A stretch of 22,831 nt of DNA from Bacteroidota bacterium (GTDB taxonomy: Bacteria > Bacteroidota > Bacteroidia > AKYH767-A > OLB10). This document shows positions 1-7,630 of this stretch, one piece after another. Position numbers and translations under genes: made by a program. The notes under the pieces were generated by a model. The model searched no databases. It was not told the DNA's origin and saw nothing but the letters and a program-made list of their open reading frames with translations. Position 1 is the stretch's first letter, and every line of letters begins with the position of its first letter. The stretch is taken from positions 1-22,831 of the forward strand of contig JADJOZ010000006.1 in assembly GCA_016713525.1 (NCBI GenBank), in the 5' to 3' direction.

Positions 1-2273
1 TTCATGGTCAGAAATACCATCGGCCTTCCCCAAACCATCATCCTCAATGGTTCCAAATTCGGTGTTTTGTGCCCTCACCTTCTTGCCAACGAAGTTGCGA
101 AAAGTACAACCGTAGTTTGTAATCGACAACATTATCAGTAGCCGCGCTGGCGGTTATATCCTGGGCGCTACTTTATTTCCATCATCGTATGATGGATTTT
201 CGGTTCCTGATTTCGATGGTGTTCGTTAATGTCGAGAATTTAATAACCCTCAAATCTGCGCCCTTCATGAACCGCGAAAGTGCCTAACATGAGGCTCAAA
301 ATTAATCAATTCCCGTTTTCCTGTGGTAATATCACTTTTGGCATAAATCGATTCCTGTTAATATTCAGCGACTTAGACCACACCGACCGGAAACTGAACC
401 TCAGCTTTTTAATCCCTTTAAGATTCTTATCGACGTTAACTTGTTGCCCGAAGTTGCCCATCTCCTTAAAATAACCGGTTTATATCGAGCTGATTCAACA
501 TGGCACCTTAATCAATTTTCAGACTGTCGGACGGACGGCTGTCAATTTGCCCTTTTAATCTTACCGACCCACCCACTGTATTAAATCCAGCAACTTAGTC
601 ATCAAAACCTTGTCCTGCAAAGCCAAACTTCGGTCATGACCTCGGCTTCAAACTTCCTGAATTTCAACTTTTAACATTGACCTAAGTTGCAGCTTCAATT
701 CTTTCGAAAAAGTCAATCCGGTAAACTGTATCGGACACCGATTTCACCGATTTGTCGCGCTGTATCGGGTTCACTCGAGATCCATTTGATTGGAGGCCAG
801 CGTGGCGGTCAGATCGAGTTTTTGCTGTTCCAGAAATAACCAGGCAAACAAATTTCGGAAGGTGCCGCTAACAGTAAAGTCGCTGCTTCCGTTTTACCCG
901 ACACCGCATCCACCACCAAATCGTTTGCCATCGAGGTGTAACATCGGCCAAACCGAAAAAGAAACCGGCTTTTGGCCTTAAACGGAAAGCCACCTGCTCA
1001 GAAGCGGATATCGCCGGATGAACGCGGTAAGTAGTTTTCTCCTGCGTCCCTTTGAACTTTGCATCGACAATAATTTACCACTTATTTCTTCTAATGGGTC
1101 GGGCATAAAAAACCGACTCAATGCTTTTAAGTCAGCCTCCATAACTGCAGCAATATCGAGACGGGGCTTCGTAAAATTTTTAATTGCTACCGTTGCACGC
1201 ACAGGCTTACCTTCAGAGTTGCCGAAAAATTGATCAACTGAAAAAATGATTGGATTCGCAATGCTTTTTTACGATTGGTAAAATATCCGGTGCCATTCAT
1301 ATTTTTTAAATGATAGGGTGTTCCTTCGGGGTTCAGACTAACATTCATGCTTTAAAATTAAAAATCACCAGCGGACTGTTTTTGGTGTCGTACTTCCCTT
1401 TTAAGGAACCACTAAATTCCATCTTACATAGCTTATAGCCTTTGGTATCGCCACGGAATTTTTCAGGTATCACGAAGCAATGCCGTAAAATTGTCCCGGA
1501 CTTGTTATTTTCAGATCCAGATCAACATCTTTTTCACTATTCTGAATGGTGCCATCAATTTTCAGATCGAGTCCCGATAATTTAATTCCCGACTCCCGAA
1601 ACGTAAATAATCCTTTATCGCTGCCGACATCAAGAGCAACCTTCAATTCGCAGGGGCGATCCGATAAATAAGTGACCTCATCAATTTTTACGGATGCAGG
1701 CTGTCGATTCGGATGACGTTAATGCATATTGTGCACTTCCAAAATACCTTTCAGCATACCGGAAATAATCAAAACTGATATCCTGTTTTTGATTACATCA
1801 TAATAAAGCACATCCACATTTTCAAAACAACATCTTCGAGTTCCAGACTTATTTTGCGGCTTGTGCCGGATGAATCCGTCTTCCAGATTTCGCAATTGGT
1901 ATTCCCATTTTCATCAACCCGTAAGTTGAGCGATGCATCCGAAAGCACTTTTTAATTTCAAATCATCACTGAAAATGCCGGCAAGATTAAACAGCAGCGA
2001 TAATTTTTTAGCATTCAGAATAGTCCCCGTAGTTTCAAATCCGTGAGGCTCTTTGGCGCGAACATTTTCGAATGCCACTGAAGCATATGGAAAATGCCGG
2101 AAGAACGAAAAACTGATTTCTTCAACTTCAATTTCTGCTTTCAGGTTATTGTTCAGCGATTCCACCACAAGGTTACGCACCTTGTCTTTGTAAATCCACA
2201 GTAAAGTTCCTGTTAAAAACAATCCTGCAGTAATGGCAATCAGCAGTAATGCTACTCTTTTCAACTTTTCCAT
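1..2273 (-). CDS. AsmA-like family protein, C-terminal end outside window, several frameshifts
   Basis: A large envelope protein of the AsmA-like type common in Bacteroidota. The first 100 or so residues read cleanly: a charged start (MEKLKR), one N-terminal membrane anchor at about residues 7-27 (VALLLIAITAGLFLTGTLLW), then the AsmA-typical region with VEEISFSFFRHFPYASVAFENV and the 'NAKKLSLLFNLAGIF' stretch. Further pieces recur in other frames: TVAIKNFTKPRLDIAAVMEADL near 1150-1200, GQIDSRPSDSLKID near 510-550, and FGTIEDDGLG followed after one indel by RPMVFLTM at 1-60, which resembles the usual AsmA C-terminal region. Start is the ATG at 2273. Family members are predicted to span the periplasm and help move lipids to the outer membrane. 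I count at least six frame changes, consistent with consensus errors rather than decay. Confidence is high for the family, low for exact residues between fragments. Confidence 0.75.
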
Positions 2274-2385
2274 ATCAGGAATGCCATTCCGGGAACAGCT
2301 TAATCATTTATAATGCAAAAAAAAACTTTAAATATTGCCTTGTAAAGGAAACAATGCATATATAATTTCAACAGAATTATCACCA

Positions 2386-2416
2386 TAAAAAAGCCCCCGG
2401 TCAAACGGAGGCTTTC
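2386..2416 (-). terminator. Rho-independent terminator after the superoxide dismutase gene
   Basis: On the minus strand GCCTCCG-TTTGA-CCGGGGGC forms a GC-rich stem with one mismatch and is followed by TTTTTT. It lies about 15 bases after the reconstructed stop codon (2432-2434) of the superoxide dismutase gene and before the AsmA-like gene, so the two are separate transcription units. Confidence 0.75.
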
Positions 2417-2431
2417 ATTCAAATCTTATTG

Positions 2432-3031
2432 TTACTTAGCAAAACGTTTTGCTTACTATCCCAGTTAATTACATTCCAGAATGCTGAAATATAATCGGGG
2501 CGGCGGTTCTGATAATGCAGGTAATATGCATGTTCCACACATCTAATCCCAGAATTGGTGTTCCTTTCCTCAGCAAGGTCCATTAATGGATTATCCTGGT
2601 TTGGTGTCGATGAAATTTCAAGCTTTTCGGCACTGTTTTTCGTTAACCAGGCCCATCCTGAACCAAAACGAGTGGCTCCGGCAGCAGCAAATTTGGTTTT
2701 AAAATCGTCAAAATTGCCGAAAGCAGCATTGATTGCATCTGCCAAAGCACCCGAAGGAGCTTTGATGCATTGGGAGTCAATATGTTCCAAATAAGGAGTG
2801 GTTGTAATGTCCACCTCCATTATTGCGGATTGCCATCGGAAACTTGGAAATATTCGCACAAATCTTCTTCAATGCTCATTTTTTTCGGCTTCGGTGCCGG
2901 CAATGGCATTATTCAAATTGGTTACATAGGCCTGATGGTGCTTGCCATGGTGAATTTCCATGGTGCGGGCATCAATATGAGGTTCAAGCGCGTTAAACGC
3001 ATAAGGTAGCTTTGGTAGGTTCAAATGCCAT
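2432..3031 (-). CDS. sod: Fe/Mn superoxide dismutase (frameshifts are probable sequence errors)
   Basis: Converts superoxide to oxygen and hydrogen peroxide in the cytoplasm. All four metal ligands can be rebuilt: first His in MEIHHGKHHQAYV, second His in GGGHYNHSLFW, then Asp and His in GLDVWEHAYY. The family signature GATRFGSGWAWL and C-terminal QNRRPDYISAFWNVINWD are present, ending in KRFAK. Start is the ATG at 3029-3031 (MAFE). Five single-base changes are needed: an extra C after MAFE, an extra A in the AAAAAA run of the EAEK region, a missing T in the LFW codons, a missing G in the VWE codons (TGGAA for TGGGAA), and one near the C terminus. Each restores conserved sequence, which argues for consensus error. 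About 200 residues, normal for the family. Metal choice (Fe or Mn) cannot be decided. Single gene: own terminator downstream, with the lipoprotein gene divergent. Confidence 0.92.
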
Positions 3032-3074
3032 GATTTAAAGGGGTTTAGACGTTATTTAGAGTGAAATGTACCTG

Positions 3075-3082
3075 CAAATGTA
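3075..3082 (-). promoter_or_regulatory. Putative -7 promoter element for the superoxide dismutase gene
   Basis: On the minus strand TACATTTG matches the Bacteroidota -7 consensus TAnnTTTG exactly, 43 bases upstream of the start codon. No well-spaced -33 TTG is obvious (the best candidate is 26 bases away), so this is a half-supported promoter. Confidence 0.45.
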
Positions 3083-3157
3083 ACAATATTGCCCCCGTTT
3101 GGTTTCACCAATTCGCCTCCCAAAAAATATTTTTGAAAAAAAATTTTAACCTATTGG

Positions 3158-3186
3158 TTTGTAATACATTTAATTCTATATCTTTG
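3158..3186 (+). promoter_or_regulatory. Bacteroidota-type promoter for the small lipoprotein gene
   Basis: TTTG at 3158-3161 and TATCTTTG at 3179-3186 (matching TAnnTTTG) are separated by 17 bases, slightly short of the usual spacing of about 19-21. The start codon follows 45 bases later. Confidence 0.6.
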
Positions 3187-3231
3187 CAGCTCAAATCTTA
3201 CTTCAAGCTAATTATTTAAACCAACATCACA

Positions 3232-3450
3232 ATGAAAAAGTATTTGCTGTATTGGCTATCGTAGGAATGTTCTCATTCGTAGCGTGTGGCCCAAAGGCTG
3301 AAGAAAAGCTGCTGAAGCTACTGAACAAGTTCAGGATGCTGCTGCTGATGCTGTCTGCTGCACTGAAGCTGCTGCTACTGAAGTAGCTGCTGCTGCTGAT
3401 TCTACAGCTGCTTTATCGTTGACTCTGCTGCTGCAGTTGTTGCTCAGTAA
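3232..3450 (+). CDS. Small Ala-rich lipoprotein
   Basis: After correcting a missing A in the AAAAAG run of codons 2-3, the gene reads MKKVFAVLAIVGMFSFVAC, a short lysine-led signal peptide ending in a lipobox-like FVAC. The Cys at residue 19 would be lipidated, anchoring the protein in the envelope. The rest is almost only Ala, Glu, Asp, Thr, Val and Ser (KAEEKAAEATEQVQDAAAD...), helical and strongly acidic, made of GCT-rich imperfect repeats, and ends AAAVVAQ before TAA at 3448-3450. About 73 residues. At least three more indels lie in the GCT-rich part (for example an extra A omitted from GAAGAAAA, and breaks near 3353 and 3412). It has its own promoter and terminator. Such Ala-rich small lipoproteins are frequent in Bacteroidota and have no assigned function; the size and helical repeats recall Lpp-like spacer proteins, but that is only an analogy. 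Confidence 0.75.
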
Positions 3451-3468
3451 TCAGTCACGGTTAAACGT

Positions 3469-3499
3469 AAAACCCCTTTCAAAAGAAGGGTTTTCTTTT
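3469..3499 (+). terminator. Rho-independent terminator after the small lipoprotein gene
   Basis: AAAACCC and GGGTTTT form a 7-bp stem followed by CTTTT. It begins 19 bases after the lipoprotein stop. The A-rich left arm means it could also act on the minus strand for the converging dehydrogenase gene. Confidence 0.75.
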
Positions 3500-3505
3500 G
3501 TGCCT

Positions 3506-4195
3506 TTAATTTTTTACAAACAGCCTGTTCTTGCCACCATCAACAGGAATATTTATTCCGGTAATGTAAGATGCTGCCGGTGAAGCTGAAAGTCCTACCG
3601 CAGCAGCAATTTCCGAAGGATCCGCAAATCTTCCATGGGAATTTCTGCTGTCATTTCTTCTTCAATAGCCGTAGGTTTTTACCGGTTTTTCCGATTTCAC
3701 ATTTAACAAAGTCGATAATCGCAAAGTATTTGTTGCTCCCGGTAAAACATTATTTACTGTAATACCAAATGGTGCGACTTCCCCGGCAAGGGTCTTCGAC
3801 CAGTTTGCAACTGCTGCACGAATTGTATTGGAAACACCCAACCCTTTTAAGGGTTGCTTTACAGATGTGGAAATAATGTTGATGATTCTGCCGAATTTTC
3901 CACCCGGAGGCCCGCCGGTATTGTTCACTAAAATATGAACCGATTGACCCTTATGTAAATAGGTGGTGACTGCTTTCAATAAACCATCCGGATCCGCAAA
4001 ATCGGCTACCAGATAATCGTGTTGCTGCCCATTGTCATCCGGTAGCGACGACCTCACTGCCATCAATGCCGCTTCATTTCTTGCAACCAGCGTTACCGAT
4101 GCACCCATCGATGCCAGCTCATTGGCAATTGCCAACCCGATTCCCTGCGTACTTCCGCAAACAAACCGCTCTTTACCTGTTAAATTCATATTCAT
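3506..4195 (-). CDS. Short-chain dehydrogenase/reductase with an internal in-frame gap
   Basis: SDR-family NAD(P)-dependent oxidoreductase. The Rossmann start is clear: GSTQGIGLAIANELASMGA (TGxxxGIG-type cofactor loop, with GSTQGIG here), then VTLVARNEAAL, a DFAD motif, and the NNAG-equivalent VNNTGGPPGG. The second half has FGRIINIISTSVKQPLKGLG (catalytic Ser region), SNTIRAAVANWSKTLAGE where the usual Tyr of YxxxK is replaced as in a known SDR subgroup, and, after frame shifts, RFADPSEIAAAVG, SASPAASYITG and NIPVDGG near the C terminus, ending VKN-TAA at 3506-3508. Between GGPPGG and KFGRII about 40-45 residues expected of the family (including the helix alpha-4 Asn) are missing without disturbing the frame. 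Two indels lie near 3660 and 3600. Upstream and divergent is 3-hydroxyanthranilate dioxygenase, so a role in tryptophan breakdown is possible. Substrate unknown. Confidence 0.85.
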
Positions 4196-4323
4196 GCGGT
4201 AAAGATAAACAGCAGATGTTTTTATTTGTCCTTATTATTTTATTAATTTGTAGTGGTCGAATTAACTGACCGGCGCCAAATCCGGCATTTTCCAATAAGC
4301 AACATATTAAAAATCAATTTACC
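4196..4323. other. Intergenic region between divergent dehydrogenase and dioxygenase genes
   Basis: A 128-base AT-rich spacer holding the promoters of both neighbours. TTTG-containing stretches are present (for example TTAATTTG near 4246), but none gives a full two-box promoter with proper spacing, so no promoter is called. Confidence 0.4.
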
Positions 4324-4842
4324 ATGATAACTCCCGCTTTTAACTTTAAAAAATGGATCGATGAAAACAGACATCTGCTGAAACCACCAGTAGGGAATCA
4401 GGTTATGTACCAACTGAATCAGGATTTTATTGTAATGGTAGTGGGCGGACCAAACTCACGTAAAGATTATCACTTCAAAGAAACGAAAGAATTTTTTCAA
4501 CTGGAAGGTGATGTGCAGGTTAAAATTATGGAAGACGGTAAACCACGCACGATTGATATTCGTGAAGGCGATATTTTTATTGCCTCCGCGAACACCACAC
4601 TCTCCACAACGTGGCCCTAATACTGTTGGTCTGGTTATGGAAGTGCAAAGACGCGCAGGTATGAAAGACCGCTTTCAGTGGTACGCGAAAAATGTAATCA
4701 CCTGCTGTACGAAAATATTCTTGATCTGAAAGATATTGTTAAGGAATTGCCGGTGGTGATGGATGCATTTTATGCAGATGCAGATTTGAGAACCCGAAAA
4801 CAATGCGGTGCCGTTATGGAGCCACCAAAAAAAATTGGCTTA
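4324..4842 (+). CDS. nbaC: 3-hydroxyanthranilate 3,4-dioxygenase
   Basis: Cupin-fold, Fe(II)-dependent ring-cleaving enzyme that converts 3-hydroxyanthranilate to 2-amino-3-carboxymuconate semialdehyde in the kynurenine pathway (tryptophan breakdown or quinolinate/NAD synthesis). N-terminal FNFKKWIDENRHLLKPPVGN is typical. The ligand motif DYHFKETKEFFQLEGD supplies the first His and Glu. The second His lies in PPRTPHSPQRGPNTVGLVMEVQRR, reached after one frame shift near 4590. The C-terminal metal-binding part reads WYCEKCNHLLYEN once a missing T is restored near 4688, and QCG near 4805; the first Cys of that second CxxC pair appears as Arg, possibly another error. Start is ATG 4324. The stop is uncertain because of an eight-A run at 4827-4834: with a corrected run the gene ends PPKKLA-TAG at 4840-4842. 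About 172 residues, near the usual length. Its 3' end almost touches the converging hflX. Confidence 0.9.
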
Positions 4843-4846
4843 GTTC

Positions 4847-6027
4847 TTACTGCTGATCTTCTGCTGCATTCGGATAAATCTGGTAATGCTTTTGCTTTAC
4901 CAGTTCCATCATTTTAGCGCGGAGTTCTTTAATGTTTTCATTGTTGGCAGCAGATATAAAAACCGCAGGAGCATTTGCCTTCGCCATCCAGGAATTTTTC
5001 AATTCATCCAATGAAATATTTTCCTTCGTTCCCGGAGTAAGATCATCTTCTTCTTTCTGAACAAAACGATAAGCATCAATTTTATTGAATACCATCAACA
5101 CTGGTTTATCTGCTGCTTTTATGTCGGCGAGTGTCTGATTTACTACTGCTATCTGATCTTAAAAATTTGGATGCGATATATCTACAACATGCAACAAAAT
5201 ATCTGCTTCTCTCACTTCATCTAATGTTGAACGAAATGATTCTACCAGATTATGAGGCAGCTTGCGGATAAAACCCACTGTATCTGAAAGCAGGAATGGA
5301 ATTGTTTCTAAAACTACTTTGCGAACAGTGGTATCAAGTGTTGCAAATAATTTATTCTCTGCAAAAACATCCGACTTACTCAATAAATTCATGAGGGTCG
5401 ATTGCCGACATTGGTATATCCCACCAAAGCAACACGAGTCAATTGTTCCCTCGATTTCCTTCGGCAAAATTTTGCTTATCTATTTCCTTCAGCTTTTCCT
5501 TTAACCGTGACAGCTTATCACGAATCACCCGGCGGTCGGTTTCAATCTCCGTTTCACCGAGGACCGCGCATACCAATTCCTCCCCTGTTGTTTTCAAGGT
5601 GAGTCCACATTCTTGTTAAGCGAGGTAACAAATACTGATACTGCGCAAGCTCCACTTGGGTGCGTGCCTGCTGTGCGTGCGCGATGAGCAAATATGTCGA
5701 GTATTAAATTCGTGCGATCCAAAATCCGGTTGCCGGTAGCAGTTTCAATATTCCGGATTTCGTGATGGCGATAGTTCATCATCAAAATGATTAACTGCAC
5801 ATCATGCTCTTTGATGTATGCTGTGATTTCAGCAAGCTTACCCTTGCCAACATAGGTACGTGGATCCGGATAATCGAGCTTTGTGTGAATCGCTTTAAGG
5901 TGGTAGCTCCGGCAGTTAATGCCAGAAACTCCAGTTCATCTAAATATTCCTTTACCTGATGGTCGGGTTGCCCCTGCTTCGCGACAGCCACCAAGACTAC
6001 TTTTTCAGGCTTTTGATTGATACTCAA
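4847..6027 (-). CDS. hflX: Ribosome-associated GTPase HflX
   Basis: HflX is a GTPase that binds the 50S subunit and splits stalled ribosomes. N-terminal part: EYLDELEFLALTAGATTLKRFTQ, then LDYPDPRTYVGKGKLAEI, the HflX-specific glycine motif. The middle helix contains ILDRTNLILDIFAHRARTA and, after indels, RGPGETEIETDRR, a strongly conserved HflX motif. G domain: the P loop reads VALVGYTNVGKSTLMNLLS when one A missing near 5404 is restored (literal sequence breaks at GGCAATCG); FATLDTTVRKV is the switch I region; LLSDTVGFIRKLPHNLVESFRSTL carries the DTVGF G3 motif; LMVFNKID is G4; and FISAANNENIKEL matches the G5 region. Start ATG 6025-6027, stop 4847-4849. About 393 residues, normal. Five to six indels separate the literal fragments. 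It converges with the dioxygenase gene with only a few bases between them. Confidence 0.92.
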
Positions 6028-6090
6028 AATATATAATTGCTAAATAGTGCCGGAATTAAAACTCCGCCATATAAAAATAAATGAACCGGA

Positions 6091-6546
6091 TCAGAACCAT
6101 CCGCGACCGGCTCCTGTTTGGAGGAATGGCCATGAATGGAAATTAATATCAAAACTAAGCCAATGGTGAAATAAATAAATATCTTTTTAAACTTTTCACC
6201 ATCGCTGGTAGCACGTTTTGCCATGGCATTTCCAACTGTTATAATCAGAATCGATAAAATCATAACTGCAATATGTTCAGCCCAGAAACGAAGCATTTTA
6301 TCCTTCATGGCACTTCCCATATCGGCTAGGGCAGACTGCACAATCGGACTAACCATATAAAGTACAAATCCTATTAATAATTGAACATGTGGAGAAGATA
6401 AGCGTAAATAATACCAGCTTTTTGTCGCCGGGAGTAAAGGTACGGCGGCTTTTCCAGCCATTATAAGCCCTGAATACCGACATAATCAGTAAAATGAGCA
6501 TTAACCATCGCACAAGAGAGTGAGTATGAAGTAGTCCGGTGTACAT
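6091..6546 (-). CDS. Small four-helix integral membrane protein, Bacteroidota 'cytochrome B'-like family
   Basis: Start ATG 6544-6546: MYTGLLHTHSLVRWLMLILLIMSVFRAY (helix 1), then a basic cytosolic loop (WKSRRTFTPGDKKL), helix 2 around LFTLIFST..VQLLIGFVLYMVSP, helix 3 in AEHIAVMILSILIITVGNAMAKRA, a basic loop, and helix 4 KIFIYFTIGLVLILISI. After restoring one base, the tail reads IPWPFLQTGAGRGWF followed by TGA at 6091-6093, the ending I recall for this family. One indel lies near 6385 and one near 6135. About 151 residues. The family is often labelled cytochrome B in databases; a His in LLHTHSL and one in EHIAVM could be haem ligands, but no haem-binding role is shown here. Function unknown. 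Confidence 0.75.
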
Positions 6547-6603
6547 AAAATCCTTTTTAGTATTCAACAAAAATAGTAATCTATTTTGAAAACCAAACAA
6601 TAT

Positions 6604-6637
6604 AGGATTAAGAATTAAGAATTAAGGATTAAGGATT
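6604..6637. repeat. Tandem GGATTAA/GAATTAA tract
   Basis: Degenerate 7-bp tandem repeat alternating aGGATTAA and GAATTAA (four to five units). The same tract recurs at 7519-7551 and 8641-8670 and in a single copy at 7199-7208, each time next to other parts of the composite repeat. Confidence 0.75.
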
Positions 6638-6714
6638 GGTTTGTACCTGCTCAGAAGGGAGTTTCGTTATTATGATAGATGATAGATGATAAATTGATTC
6701 CTTATCAGAACAAA

Positions 6715-6812
6715 ATTCGTCGTTCCCATTCTCATTCCCCGACCATGATTTAAGTGATTTACATGATTATTTTGATAGGTTTGAAACAAGTGAAAATTGC
6801 GTTTCTGTTTCA
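6715..6812 (+). repeat. 98-bp direct repeat, copy 1 (contains 9-bp periodic TGA block)
   Basis: Matches 7301-7398 with roughly eight to nine differences by eye. It starts ATTCGTCGTTCCCATTC and ends GCGTTTCTGTTTCA, where the hexamer array begins. Positions 6746-6799 consist of six 9-base units, each starting TGA (TGATTTAAG, TGATTTACA, TGATTATTT, TGATAGGTT, TGAAACAAG, TGAAAATTG). Confidence 0.85.
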
Positions 6813-6886
6813 TTCTATTTCTCCTTCTCATTCCCATTCTCTTTCTGTTTCCCTTCTCATTCCCATTCCCATTCTCATTCTGTTTT
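6801..6886 (+). repeat. Pyrimidine-rich hexamer array 1
   Basis: Degenerate 6-bp repeat of units such as TTCTCA, TTCCCA and TTTCTG, with the C/T-rich strand on +. It directly follows the 98-bp repeat. The same unit set builds the arrays at 7402-7440, 8385-8563 and 12210-12607, always in the same orientation. Confidence 0.85.
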
Positions 6887-6904
6887 GCATCTGCCATGAG
6901 GCTT

Positions 6905-6930
6905 GTTACTTTGCTTGACCAAAAAGTAAC
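6905..6930. repeat. Short inverted repeat (GTTACTTT / AAAGTAAC)
   Basis: GTTACTTT and AAAAAGTAAC flank an 8-10 base centre, giving an 8-bp perfect stem. Similar GTTACTTT...AAAGTAAC palindromes are scattered in intergenic DNA of many bacteria, so this may be a copy of a dispersed palindromic repeat. Confidence 0.55.
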
Positions 6931-7008
6931 CAAAAAGTCAGAACAGCATCAGGCATTGTCTTTCTTGTGATTTTGGTGAATCACGTTTTGTCTTATAAAT
7001 TCTAAACT

Positions 7009-7111
7009 GTTGGCTGTTTGCCGTGCGCTGCTTTTTACTAAGCGGTTTTTTAAGAAAAACTGTCTTGTAAAAAAAGGCGCGAGTCGCGGCGCCAGACGGC
7101 AAACTACCAAC
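7009..7111. repeat. Large imperfect palindrome, possible structured RNA or miniature element
   Basis: The outer arms GTTGGCTGTTTGCCGT (7009 onward) and ACGGCAAACTACCAAC (ending 7111) are complementary with few mismatches. Nested inside are GTTTTT-TAAG-AAAAAC (near 7045-7060) and GGCGC-GAGTCGCG-GCGCC (near 7076-7093). A smaller hairpin GTGATT-TTGGTG-AATCAC lies just left at 6967-6984. GC-rich islands in otherwise AT-rich spacer suggest a folded element, not a coding frame. Confidence 0.55.
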
Positions 7112-7140
7112 ACGTGCTGGATGCTGTTCATTAAAATGAT

Positions 7141-7176
7141 ATATGATAGATGCTAAAGTGCCGGCTACTCAGAAAT
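7141..7176 (+). repeat. Dispersed repeat segment (GATGCTAAA...GGCT...CAGAAA), copy 1
   Basis: The segment ATAGATGCTAAAGTGCCGGCT followed by ACTCAGAAA matches 12173-12210 (TTAGATGCTAAATTGTTGGCT then GTGCAGAAA). In both places it lies upstream (+ sense) of a hexamer array, so it belongs to the same composite element. Confidence 0.6.
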
Positions 7177-7300
7177 TAAACAGAACAAACCGAATAAAGA
7201 TTAAGGATTGGTATATTCTGCTCAGACCCCGCATCAAAGCTAAAGCTTCTTGCGGGGACCTTGGTTCATTGGACGAATTACATGCCTCTGCTAATAAGAA

Positions 7301-7398
7301 ATTTCGTCGTTCTCATTCTCATTCCCGACTATGATTTAAGTGATTTACATGATTACTTTGATAGGTTTAATACAAGTGAAAATTGCGTTTCTGTTTCA
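7301..7398 (+). repeat. 98-bp direct repeat, copy 2
   Basis: Second copy of 6715-6812, with the same 9-base TGA periodicity at 7332-7385 and the same end in GCGTTTCTGTTTCA. Upstream, 7201-7231 also matches 6625-6657 (ATTAAGGATTGGT...TGCTCAGA), so the shared element is longer than this core but interrupted. Confidence 0.85.
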
Positions 7399-7401
7399 GC
7401 A

Positions 7402-7440
7402 CCTCTCCCCCGTTCTCATTCCCATTCTCCTTCTCATTCT
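7402..7440 (+). repeat. Pyrimidine-rich hexamer array 2
   Basis: Short array of TTCTCA/TTCCCA/TTCTCC units, C/T-rich strand on +, leading straight into the hairpin-bearing element. Confidence 0.75.
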
Positions 7441-7627
7441 GATAAAGCTCCCTTCTCCTGCCCAAAATATTTGTGCAACGTATGACCTATGCAGGGGAGA
7501 AGGGCAGGATGAGGAAAAGGATTAAGAATTAAGGATTAAGGATTAAGGATTATAAATGAAGGATTATGAAAAGAATGAATTGAAATGATTAAATTTTATT
7601 CAGGGAACAATCCTGTCATCATTCCAG
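7411..7627 (-). repeat. Hairpin-bearing repeat element, copy A
   Basis: About 215 bases closely matching 8531-8737. Order on +: end of a hexamer array, CCCTTCTCCTGC (7450-7461), a 29-base loop, GCAGGGGAGAAGGG (7491-7504), GATGAGGAAAA, a GGATTAA tract, GAATGAATTGAA, TTATTCAGGGAA, and a right end in TCATCATTCCAG (to 7627). The stem is 9 bp plus outer pairs, weakened by two extra Gs compared with copy B. The right end lies four bases from the stop codon of the kinase-like gene. Confidence 0.85.
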
Positions 7628-7630
7628 AAA

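Larger units (their letters stand above)
6547..7630. other. Gene-free accessory region made of composite repeats
   Basis: More than 1 kb without a credible gene. It holds two copies of a 98-bp repeat, pyrimidine-rich hexamer arrays, GGATTAA-type tracts, several inverted repeats, and the left copy of an element repeated at 8531-8737. Each is listed separately. Short open frames here follow the repeats and show no family features. Confidence 0.8.

Noticed and set aside
280..1233. Plus-strand open frames antisense to the AsmA-like gene
   Set aside because: The minus strand codes for recognisable AsmA-like segments over the same stretch.
6670..7131. Minus-strand frames of 87 and 60 codons in the repeat region
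   Set aside because: The first is the reverse of a hexamer array (Asn-Gly-Asn-Glu-Lys pattern), the second runs through the large palindrome; neither has family features.
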